Below are positions 1 through 6,763 of a DNA stretch of 8,537 nt, one piece after another (position 1 is the stretch's first letter; the number at the start of each line of letters is the position of its first letter). The notes beneath the pieces are model-generated. The model saw only the letters and a list, made by a program, of their open reading frames with translations. It was not told the origin of the DNA and ran no database searches. This DNA is from Selenomonadaceae bacterium. Lineage in GTDB: Bacteria > Bacillota > Negativicutes > Selenomonadales > Selenomonadaceae. The translations under genes were made by a program, and so were the position numbers. The stretch lies in assembly GCA_017529085.1 (NCBI GenBank), contig JAFXOC010000601.1:1-8537 (forward strand). Direction: 5' to 3'.

Positions 1-1649
1 TGATGTACGAAACCATTATCGCGCACATGAAAAAAGGGGTTGAGGACGGATATTTTGAAAACCTGATAAAAAGATTTTTTATCGATAATCCCCATAAAAC
101 CCTTGTGACTCTCAAACCGTCGCAAACTATGGGTAAAGAGCGAGACGAGGCGCTACGAAATAAACTTGCCAAATTAAAAAATTCCATGAACGAAAATCAG
201 CTTAGCGTAATAAAAGACGAAGCTGAAAAACTAAAGAAAAGGCAGGAACGGGAAGAGACGGAAGAAGCCCTAAAAAGTATCCCTATTCTACAACTTTCCG
301 ATATAAGAAAAAAAGCCTACGAATACCCTCTTTCGGAAAGAGAAGCGGACGGCGTAAAAATCCTTTTCAGCGACATTGAAACCAACGGCATTTCCTATGT
401 TAATCTTTATTTTGACGCCTCAAAAGTTCATGAGGAAGATATTCTTTTGGCATATCTCTTAGAGAGTATGCTTGTTGAAGTTGGTACGAAATCGCATTCA
501 TACGAGGAGCTGGGAAGGTTAATCGACCTTAACACAGGCGGAATTTACGCAGATTTAGACGTGGTTACAAAAGCCGGAGAGCCGGATAATTTTAAACCCA
601 TGTTTAAAATTACTGGAAAATCGCTTTTCGACAAACTTCCCGCTATGTTCTCCCTATTCGAAGAAGTTTTAAATTCATCCGAATTTGATGATAAAAAGCG
701 GGTAAAAGAACGACTCCATGAAATAGTGGTCGCATCGGAAACAAGTATGCAGCGAACTGCTCATCAAATTGTTGCGGAAAAGCTTGCAAGCTACGCGACA
801 GGTCAAGGTGTGTACTTAGAACTGGGTACCCTCCCCTTTTATCGCTATGTAAAAGGATTTTTGGCGGATTTCGACAATAATTTTAGGAATTTAGCCAATG
901 ATTTGACTCGGGTGATGAAGCGCATCTTTACCAAAGAAAATCTGATTGTAAGTGCGACTTTTAACAAAACTCATTATGAAGATTTTGAAAGAGCGTTAAA
1001 AAATTTCATTGAAAAATTAGATGATACGCATTTTGAAAATCAAAAATATGATTTCGAGATAAAACAAAAAAATGAAGGATTGATGTCCTCTTCTCAAGTG
1101 CAATATGTAGGTAAGGGCGCAAATTTCATCAAATTAAACCACAAGTTTACGGGTAGACTGCACATTTTGGAAACTATTCTCCGCTACGATTATTTTTGGA
1201 CAAATATTCGCGTAAAAGGCGGAGCGTACGGAGCTTTTGCCTCCTTTAAACGTGACGGGACTCTTTATTTCGGCTCGTACAGAGATCCCAATTTAAAGGA
1301 AACCATACGCATTTTTGACGCAACCAAAGATTATCTTGCAAACTTTAACGTAACCGACCGCGAGATGGACAAGTTCATTATAGGCACTTTTGCGAGTATA
1401 GACATACCGCTTACGCCTAAGTTAAAAGGCGACGCTGCAACCATGTGTTATTTTAGGGGCGTAAGTTATGATGACAGGCAAAAGAGCCGAAATGAAATTC
1501 TATCCGCGCGTCAAGAAGACATTCGCGCCCTTTCAAATCTAGTCGGAGACGCGATGAAACAAAACAATATTTGCGTTTTTGGCAACGAAGAGATTTTAAA
1601 GGAAAACAGCGATGTATTTAAAGAGATGTCAACGGTGATGAGTGATTAA
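1..1649 (+). CDS. PreP-like M16C zinc metallopeptidase, C-terminal half (5' end outside window)
   Basis: C-terminal 548 residues of a presequence-protease (PreP)-type member of the insulinase/pitrilysin family. These enzymes degrade peptides inside a closed two-half chamber; family members are usually about 970 residues, so roughly 420, including the zinc-binding HxxEH motif, lie upstream. The Met at base 3 is almost certainly internal, because the protein begins in mid-domain with the DNPHKTLVTLKPS stretch that precedes the linker. Residues about 44-90 are a charged helical hairpin linking the two halves, followed by the IPxLxxSDI motif (93-101) and an M16C-associated domain with YEELGRLIDLNTGG (157-170). 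The last M16 domain carries RVKGGAYG (403-410); R403 and Y409, six residues apart, match the conserved Arg/Tyr pair that completes the active site from the C-terminal half. No frame break is seen. The stop is 12 bases before dapA and overlaps its ribosome binding site, so the two are probably cotranscribed. Confidence 0.9.
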   Translation, partial: MYETIIAHMKKGVEDGYFENLIKRFFIDNPHKTLVTLKPSQTMGKERDEALRNKLAKLKNSMNENQLSVIKDEAEKLKKRQEREETEEALKSIPILQLSDIRKKAYEYPLSEREADGVKILFSDIETNGISYVNLYFDASKVHEEDILLAYLLESMLVEVGTKSHSYEELGRLIDLNTGGIYADLDVVTKAGEPDNFKPMFKITGKSLFDKLPAMFSLFEEVLNSSEFDDKKRVKERLHEIVVASETSMQRTAHQIVAEKLASYATGQGVYLELGTLPFYRYVKGFLADFDNNFRNLANDLTRVMKRIFTKENLIVSATFNKTHYEDFERALKNFIEKLDDTHFENQKYDFEIKQKNEGLMSSSQVQYVGKGANFIKLNHKFTGRLHILETILRYDYFWTNIRVKGGAYGAFASFKRDGTLYFGSYRDPNLKETIRIFDATKDYLANFNVTDREMDKFIIGTFASIDIPLTPKLKGDAATMCYFRGVSYDDRQKSRNEILSARQEDIRALSNLVGDAMKQNNICVFGNEEILKENSDVFKEMSTVMSD

Positions 1650-1654
1650 GGAGG
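1648..1654 (+). promoter_or_regulatory. Ribosome binding site of dapA
   Basis: Perfect AAGGAGG seven bases before the dapA ATG. Its first two bases are the last two of the peptidase stop codon TAA, so termination upstream and initiation downstream occur at nearly the same place. This fits translational coupling and fixes the dapA start. Confidence 0.85.
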
Positions 1655-1661
1655 GGCATTT

Positions 1662-2546
1662 ATGAAGAAAGTCATATTTCAAGGCGCGGGAGTAGCCATT
1701 GTAACTCCGTTTAGCGATACGGGCATCAATTTTGACGAATTTGATCGTATCATCGAAGATCAAATAACAAACGGCACGGCTGCGATTATCGTAACGGGGA
1801 CTACCGGGGAATCCGCCACCATGAGCGACGAAGAACATCGCGCGGCAATAAAATTTGTGGTTGATAACGTTAATCATCGTATCCCCGTTATCGCCGGTAC
1901 AGGTTCAAACGAAACCGCTTATGCCATAGAACTTACAAAATATGCAAAAGAAGTGGGCGCAGACGCCGCGCTTGTGGTAACTCCGTACTACAACAAATGC
2001 TCTCAAAAAGGACTTATTCGCCATTACAATATGATAGCGGACGCGGGGCTTCCGGTTATCCTTTACAGCGTACCTTCGAGAACGGGCGTTTCATTCAAAA
2101 CCGAAACTTACAAAGAGTTATCAAAGCATCCAAACATAGTGGCGGTAAAAGAGGCTAACGGAGATTTGTCCTCCGTGCTTCGCACTCGATACGCCTGCGG
2201 CGACGAACTTCACGTGTATTCGGGCAACGACGATCAAATTGTTCCCATACTTTCCCTTGGTGGTAAGGGCGTTATTTCCGTGTTGTCAAATGTTGCGCCG
2301 AAAGCGGTTCACGACATCTGCGCTCTTTATTTTGAAGGAAAAACCGAAGAATCCTCAAAACTTCAAATAGAGTATTCGGATTTGGTAGACGCGCTTTTCT
2401 GCGAAGTGAACCCTATTCCGGTGAAAACCGCAATGAATCTTATAGGCTACAATGCGGGCAAACTTCGGATGCCCTTAACCGAACCCGAAGAAAAAAGCGT
2501 GGAGCAAATTAAAAAAGCCCTCAAAAATCACGGGCTTTTAAAATAA
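1662..2546 (+). CDS. dapA: 4-hydroxy-tetrahydrodipicolinate synthase (DapA)
   Basis: Condenses pyruvate with aspartate semialdehyde, the first committed step of the diaminopimelate/lysine pathway, in the cytoplasm. Diaminopimelate also crosslinks peptidoglycan. The 294 residues are normal length for this TIM-barrel family. Visible signatures are GTTGES (46-51, with T47 matching the catalytic Thr), VTPYYNK (106-112, with Y110 as the Tyr supplied across the dimer), YSVPSRTG (135-142, Y135 and substrate-binding R140) and VAVKEANGD, whose K163 forms the pyruvate Schiff base. The family usually has Asn after that Tyr (YNVP) and here it is Ser, a mild change. Related aldolases such as N-acetylneuraminate lyase share the fold, but the GTTGES, Tyr-Tyr and VPSRTG combination favours DapA. 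The start is set by a perfect ribosome binding site. The gene lies between a peptidase and a secreted protein, with no other lysine-pathway genes in view. Confidence 0.95.
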   Translation: MKKVIFQGAGVAIVTPFSDTGINFDEFDRIIEDQITNGTAAIIVTGTTGESATMSDEEHRAAIKFVVDNVNHRIPVIAGTGSNETAYAIELTKYAKEVGADAALVVTPYYNKCSQKGLIRHYNMIADAGLPVILYSVPSRTGVSFKTETYKELSKHPNIVAVKEANGDLSSVLRTRYACGDELHVYSGNDDQIVPILSLGGKGVISVLSNVAPKAVHDICALYFEGKTEESSKLQIEYSDLVDALFCEVNPIPVKTAMNLIGYNAGKLRMPLTEPEEKSVEQIKKALKNHGLLK

Positions 2547-2552
2547 GGAGAG
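2545..2552 (+). promoter_or_regulatory. Ribosome binding site of the secreted-protein gene
   Basis: AAGGAGAG overlaps the dapA stop codon and lies ten bases before the next ATG, slightly longer than the spacing elsewhere in this window. No other start codon lies between it and the ATG at 2563. Confidence 0.7.
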
Positions 2553-2562
2553 ATATATCATT

Positions 2563-3129
2563 ATGAAAAAATTTATTAAATTGCTTACTCTTACTTTTAT
2601 GTTCGTTGCTGTAAGCGTTACCGCTTTTGCGCATTCGGACAGAGAAACCATAGCCGAAGGCGCGGATTTATCTTCCGTACACCGTATTGCCTTAGCTTGG
2701 CCGCTTTATGTCAAAGCCGAAGAGACGGATTTATCCGACAGAGAAATAATAGACACCGTCTTTGCCGCAAGCAAGGTTGCAAGAACCTATGTAATATCTT
2801 ATGATGATGCCGCAAGGAACATCAAAGACTCTGATAGGGTGGATATTTCCGTATTGGACAACAAAAAAGCCGCAGCGGAATTTAAAAAATACATAAAAAA
2901 ACATGCGGACGCTTACGTTATATTAACCATCGCCAACAACAGTCGCCTTACCCTTTTCTTTGACGTATATCAAGCCGGCACCGATAATTTGCTCTACACA
3001 TACCAAATAGAGGCGAATCGCTCCGACAAATCCACGAAACCCACCTACAACACACTTTCGGAACAGTTCTACAAGCATTTTGAACGCGCCGCAAACGAAC
3101 AACAAAAGAAAAATTCAAAAAAGAAATAA
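2563..3129 (+). CDS. Exported protein of unknown function, 188 residues
   Basis: I cannot assign a function. The first 23 residues form a clear Sec signal peptide: Lys2, Lys3 and Lys6, a hydrophobic core from about 7 to 20, and an AFA cleavage site before His24. There is no lipobox Cys. In fact the protein has no cysteine at all. The mature part looks like a compact alpha/beta domain: a strand at VHRIALAWPLYV (39-50), a helical middle, then strands at AYVILTIANN (116-125), RLTLFFDVYQA (127-137) and NLLYTYQIEA (141-150), then a helix and a very basic tail ending in several lysines. The start-strand pattern loosely recalls small periplasmic domains such as LpoB/GNA1162, but this is only a resemblance. 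From memory, similar short secreted proteins occur in Negativicutes. The gene follows dapA by 16 bases and ends four bases before a strong terminator, so it is the last gene of this transcript. Confidence 0.85.
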   Translation: MKKFIKLLTLTFMFVAVSVTAFAHSDRETIAEGADLSSVHRIALAWPLYVKAEETDLSDREIIDTVFAASKVARTYVISYDDAARNIKDSDRVDISVLDNKKAAAEFKKYIKKHADAYVILTIANNSRLTLFFDVYQAGTDNLLYTYQIEANRSDKSTKPTYNTLSEQFYKHFERAANEQQKKNSKKK

Positions 3130-3132
3130 TGT

Positions 3133-3163
3133 AAAAAAGCTGCCATTTGCGGCAGCTTTTTTT
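3133..3163. terminator. Bidirectional intrinsic terminator between converging genes
   Basis: A 12-base-pair perfect stem, AAAAAAGCTGCC with GGCAGCTTTTTT, closes a six-base loop (ATTTGC). The A-run and T-run flanks give a U-tract in either direction, so it should terminate the dapA-side transcript and the serA-transferase transcript alike. It starts four bases after the stop of the secreted protein on the + strand. On the - strand its first A's include the last base of the transferase stop codon. Confidence 0.92.
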
Positions 3164-5006
3164 ATTTAACAAGTTCGGGTTTTGCGTCCGGGTCTTCGGT
3201 TAACGGATGTTCTCCCATCATCGTAACCAACGTGTCTCTCGTGAATTTATAGTCTGGAGACGATAAATCCTGCCCGGAATCGTAACGGCTTGACTTTGCA
3301 AAAAGTATCCCCGCTATGGTGTCATACATCATATCATTTGTAAAATATCTGCCTTGCCGATATTTTAGCATACGGCTTTTTTGAGGAAACATTTGCCTAT
3401 AATCGGACGAGAGATAAATCATCATGGGCACCCGCACCATATCGAAACTAAAAACATCGGGATTGTGGGAAATTAAGAGATTTTCACCATGATCGGAAAA
3501 ATAAATCATTGACGCAAGATTTAAATGCTCCTTTGAATAGTTAAACACCCGCTCCAAAAAATAATCGGTATATAAAATGCTGTTGGCGTATGATGCAAGA
3601 GCCGTCGCCATACCGGAGCCGTCTTCCGTTTTCCAACGACCGAACTCATCGGGATAGCGGTTGTTATAATAAATATGGCTGCCCATTATGTGAAGCACAA
3701 CAAAATTATTTTTATTGGGATCAACTTTTTTCAGCTCGTCCATAAGAATCATGTCGTATTTATCCGAAAACAAATAGGAATCGTCACTCCAATATGTGTG
3801 ATCCGCGCCCTTTGCTATCATGGTGACAATGCTGTCATATTCGCCGTAACGTCCTTGATTGCTAAACCACCATGTTTCGTAACCCGCCTTATTCGCAACG
3901 TCTATTATGGAACAGGAATCCAAAAAATCTTTGCCGTTATATTGGCTTTCCTCGGTGAGCGCCCTTTGCAAACTAGGTACGGTTTGCGTCCACGAAGAAT
4001 ACACGTTATTATATAAAAATATTTCTCCATTTGCCCTGCATTTTTCCATCCAAGGCGTATTCTCATAGGGAATATCAGGATTAAAAACGTGCATATAACT
4101 TCTTGACGCAGATTCGCCGATAACCATTATAACGGTGTGCGACTTTTTCATAAGAGCCGGCAAAGCCGAATTTATATCAATGTCAAGGGTTGCAAGCCTT
4201 TTTTCATGATGTTTCTCGTACTCTTTTGTTTTTTCGACATAATCGGTAACATCCCGCCAAAGTTCCGCCATTGAAGTTTGGGGTAAGTAATGATAAGCTC
4301 CGACCATCAGCGCGGCGACTGATAAAGCTAACGCCGCAATCACTTTTGAAAGGCTCTTTGCCTGCTTAGCGATACTTTTTCCGAAAGCTTCGTGAAACTT
4401 ATAAAACAGGTACAGCACCAAAAAAGTTACTGCCAAAATAACGGCTAAACCCCAATATCCGAAACTTGCCTGAAGATAATTTACGCTTTCTTTGTAATTT
4501 GTAAGGTACAGCGCCATCAAAGAGGCAGGAGAAAGACAATGGAGCACGGTGGAATAATAAGCGATCTGCACCAATGGAACAGCCATAAACAGAAGACTCA
4601 GTACCGTCATTACAGCAGACGCTATTTTTATCCTTCCAAAACGCATTATAAGAACTTCGACGCTTGTCAAAAATACAATCATCGCCGTTCCCACAATAAA
4701 ATCGTAACATATTTTCGATAAATACCACGGCGATTTATATGTCCACTCATACAGCAACGGAAACGTCATGCACCACAACAAGCCCGTCAAAAGGTTTGGC
4801 AGCATAAATATAGATAACAAAAATTTTCCGCTTGCCCATTGGATAAGAACGAGACACAAAAGGACCGGAGCTATCAGCGGCAGATAATAACCTTCGCCCA
4901 TATCCTGATCGATATTTACATAAAAGACCATGAGTAGGAAAAAATAAAGGGCGGCTAAAAACAGCGCCGCCCCCCATTTTTTTAATTTTGCTTTAGACAT
5001 AATCAT
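3162..5006 (-). CDS. Membrane phosphoethanolamine transferase (EptA/CptA-like, alkaline-phosphatase superfamily)
   Basis: Inner-membrane enzyme predicted to move phosphoethanolamine from phosphatidylethanolamine onto an envelope acceptor such as lipid A, core sugar or another glycan; the acceptor cannot be told from sequence. The first ~240 of 614 residues hold six or seven hydrophobic stretches (about 12-30, 42-57, 62-86, 103-121, 127-150, 183-203 and 221-238). A periplasmic sulfatase-fold domain follows. Motifs are VIGESASRS (295-303, metal ligand E298), SSWTQTVPSL (337-346, probable nucleophile T340), HIMGSH (439-444), RYPDEF (450-455), FSDHGE (503-508, metal ligands D505 and H506) and SHNPD with H514. 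The GESASR..H and T-P pattern looks closer to the CptA/OpgE side than to classical EptA. The periplasmic domain has only two cysteines (C323 and C365) and lacks the Cys next to the nucleophile found in EptA. The ATG overlaps the serA stop as ATGA and has no clear ribosome binding site, so translation probably depends on serA. Met3 is an alternative start. Confidence 0.87.
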   Translation of the reverse strand: MIMSKAKLKKWGAALFLAALYFFLLMVFYVNIDQDMGEGYYLPLIAPVLLCLVLIQWASGKFLLSIFMLPNLLTGLLWCMTFPLLYEWTYKSPWYLSKICYDFIVGTAMIVFLTSVEVLIMRFGRIKIASAVMTVLSLLFMAVPLVQIAYYSTVLHCLSPASLMALYLTNYKESVNYLQASFGYWGLAVILAVTFLVLYLFYKFHEAFGKSIAKQAKSLSKVIAALALSVAALMVGAYHYLPQTSMAELWRDVTDYVEKTKEYEKHHEKRLATLDIDINSALPALMKKSHTVIMVIGESASRSYMHVFNPDIPYENTPWMEKCRANGEIFLYNNVYSSWTQTVPSLQRALTEESQYNGKDFLDSCSIIDVANKAGYETWWFSNQGRYGEYDSIVTMIAKGADHTYWSDDSYLFSDKYDMILMDELKKVDPNKNNFVVLHIMGSHIYYNNRYPDEFGRWKTEDGSGMATALASYANSILYTDYFLERVFNYSKEHLNLASMIYFSDHGENLLISHNPDVFSFDMVRVPMMIYLSSDYRQMFPQKSRMLKYRQGRYFTNDMMYDTIAGILFAKSSRYDSGQDLSSPDYKFTRDTLVTMMGEHPLTEDPDAKPELVK

Positions 5007-6592
5007 ACCGCATGAAAATTAACAAGTTTTGCGTCAAAAATTCCGTCGATGGCTTTAACCTTTTGAAGCACAGCGGAGGGAATGTCGTTGTCTATGGTAA
5101 GCACCATGAGGTTTGTGCCGTCAATCTCGGTGCGACCCACTTGCATTCCCGATATGTTTATATTCGCTTCACCCATGATTGAACCCACAGTGCCGATTAC
5201 GCCCGGGCGGTTGATATGCGGGCAAATCAAAATTCTTGCGTGAGGATCCACATCAACGCGGAATTTGTTGATTTTAACAATGCGTCCCTCGTCACCGAAC
5301 AAGGTGCCTTCCACCGTAACCTCTCCCTTATCGGTCTTTGCGACGACGCTGACAAGGGATCTGAAATGCTTCGCCTCTTTTTCCTTGGTTTCAACCACTT
5401 TAATTTCGCGTTCTTCGGCAAATTTCGGAGCGTTCACGTAATTTACATCCTGCTCCATAACAGGATTTAACATTCCTTTAATAATGGCGGTGGTAAGCAT
5501 ACCCGTGTTGACTTCCGTAATTTTACCGCTGTATTTAATTTCGAGGGAAGAAATTGCGCCGTCCGCAAGAGAGCAAACAGTGCAACCCAACCGTTCTCCG
5601 AGATTTAAATACGGCGACAAAACCTTCATAACCTGTTTCGACACCGGCGCCATATTTACGGCAGTGGTTACAGGCTCACCTTTTAACGCCGCCAAAATTC
5701 CCTCGGATACATCAACGGAAACTCCGATTTGCGCCTCAACAGTGGACGCGCCAAGATGCGGCGTAAGAATAATCCCGGGCACATTGCGAAGCGGATTGTC
5801 TTCAGCCATAGGCTCGCTCGTATACACGTCAATCGCAGCGCCCGCAACAATTCCTTCTTTAACGGCGGCAGCCAAGTCCGCTTCGTCTATAATGCCGCCT
5901 CTGGCGCAGTTTATAAGACGAACGCCGTCCTTCATCTCCCGCATTTCCTTCATGGAAATCATGCCCTTGGTTTCAGCGGTAAGCGGCATATGCACGGTTA
6001 TAAAATCGGATTCGCGAATAACATCTTGCAATGAACCGACTTGAACGCCTAAATTTTTCGCCCGCTCCTCGTTCATATAAGGATCGTAAGCGATAACTTT
6101 CATATCAAAGGCAAGCGCGCGTTTTGCAACTCCGCCGCCGATTCTGCCCATGCCGATAACGCCCAAAGTTTTGCCGCGAAGCTCTACGCCCACGTATTTT
6201 TTGCGATTCCACTCGCCTTTTTGCATGGTTTCGTTTGCAATCGGAATATGTCTTGAAAGCGCAAGCATCATAGCCATAGTATGCTCCGTTGCGGCTATGG
6301 TATTGCCTCCCGGCGAATTTATAACGATAATCCCCTTAGCAGTCGCGGCGGGAATATCAATATTATCGACGCCAACGCCTGCGCGACCAATAATCTTTAA
6401 CTTATTCGCCTTTTCGATAACGTCCGCCGTAACCTTTGACGCAGACCTAACCATTAATGCGTCGTATTCGCCTATAGTCTCCACCAATTCTTCATGGGAA
6501 ATCTTATCCTTTATCACAACTTCAAAATTTGGCTCTCGCGTTAAAAGCGCTATGCCTTCCTTAGAAATTCCATCAGCCGCCAAAATTTTCAT
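5003..6592 (-). CDS. serA: D-3-phosphoglycerate dehydrogenase, long form with ACT domain (SerA)
   Basis: Oxidises 3-phosphoglycerate to 3-phosphohydroxypyruvate with NAD+, the first step of serine synthesis, in the cytoplasm. I start it at ATG 6592-6590, giving 529 residues, the usual size for the long form and beginning MKILAADGIS. A perfect AAGGAGG lies six bases upstream. The open frame continues 30 codons further to 6682, but that stretch encodes a hairpin repeat and is not protein. Domains are an N-terminal substrate part (1-98 and about 285-315), a nucleotide-binding part with GMGRIG (147-152) and D170 for NAD, an intervening allosteric substrate-binding domain (about 320-445), and a C-terminal ACT domain (about 452-529, HINRPGVIG at its start). 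Catalytic residues are R231 (NCARGG), E260 (SEP) and H279 (TPHLGAST). The ACT domain commonly allows serine feedback. serC and serB are not adjacent. The stop overlaps the start of the phosphoethanolamine transferase. Confidence 0.96.
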   Translation of the reverse strand: MKILAADGISKEGIALLTREPNFEVVIKDKISHEELVETIGEYDALMVRSASKVTADVIEKANKLKIIGRAGVGVDNIDIPAATAKGIIVINSPGGNTIAATEHTMAMMLALSRHIPIANETMQKGEWNRKKYVGVELRGKTLGVIGMGRIGGGVAKRALAFDMKVIAYDPYMNEERAKNLGVQVGSLQDVIRESDFITVHMPLTAETKGMISMKEMREMKDGVRLINCARGGIIDEADLAAAVKEGIVAGAAIDVYTSEPMAEDNPLRNVPGIILTPHLGASTVEAQIGVSVDVSEGILAALKGEPVTTAVNMAPVSKQVMKVLSPYLNLGERLGCTVCSLADGAISSLEIKYSGKITEVNTGMLTTAIIKGMLNPVMEQDVNYVNAPKFAEEREIKVVETKEKEAKHFRSLVSVVAKTDKGEVTVEGTLFGDEGRIVKINKFRVDVDPHARILICPHINRPGVIGTVGSIMGEANINISGMQVGRTEIDGTNLMVLTIDNDIPSAVLQKVKAIDGIFDAKLVNFHAV

Positions 6593-6598
6593 GTTCGT

Positions 6599-6605
6599 CC
6601 TCCTT
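6599..6605 (-). promoter_or_regulatory. Ribosome binding site that fixes the serA start
   Basis: On the - strand this reads AAGGAGG, six bases before the ATG at 6592. It is the strongest evidence for the 529-residue start over the 559-residue reading. It begins one base past the last hairpin of the adjacent repeat element, so folding of that element in the transcript could influence access to it. Confidence 0.9.
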
Positions 6606-6606
6606 C

Positions 6607-6680
6607 TTGGGGCTCCGCCCCAAACCCCGCAAGGGCGCTGCCCTTGACACGCCAAAGGAGCTTCGCCCCTCTGGACTCCC
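6607..6680 (-). repeat. GC-rich triple-hairpin intergenic element upstream of serA
   Basis: Three short hairpins, each with a three-base loop, follow one another in an otherwise AT-rich gap. Positions 6607-6623 pair as TTGGGGC/GCCCCAA, 6630-6646 as CAAGGGC/GCCCTTG, and 6656-6670 as a six-base-pair stem with one mismatch. None is followed by a T-run on either strand, so they are not intrinsic terminators. On the - strand the element begins with GGGAGTCCAG and ends at the serA ribosome binding site. The composition differs sharply from its flanks, and the form resembles the small palindromic intergenic repeats seen in many Firmicutes genomes. Only one copy lies in this window, so its repeat nature is inferred. 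Confidence 0.65.
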
Positions 6681-6763
6681 ATTTTAAAATTATTTTTTAT
6701 AAGTCTACAGTCTGAATTAATTTATTTTGTTATTTTCATCAAATTTAAAAGCAAGTTTTACTT
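6681..6763. other. AT-rich spacer between pyrG and the hairpin element
   Basis: No gene. This spacer should hold the end of the pyrG transcript or the serA promoter, but neither is clear. On the - strand a TATAAA lies at 6701-6696 without a recognisable -35 at normal spacing, and a TTGATG at 6742-6737 lacks a good -10. I see no GC-rich hairpin with T-run, so read-through from pyrG into serA remains possible. Confidence 0.5.

Noticed and set aside
4399..4977. Open frames of 76 and 109 codons on the - strand inside the transferase gene
   Set aside because: They overlap the membrane segments of the transferase in another frame. The main frame is continuous with conserved motifs, so there is no frameshift to explain.
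5484..6044. A 186-codon open frame on the + strand opposite serA, with a second one at 6150-6647
   Set aside because: Both are antisense to conserved serA codons and their sequences show only the bias expected from the opposite strand.
6607..6680. The three GC-rich hairpins as a serA attenuator or riboswitch
   Set aside because: No hairpin carries a T-run, there is no alternative pairing that would form a terminator, and the layout does not match a T-box or any serine or amino acid riboswitch I know.
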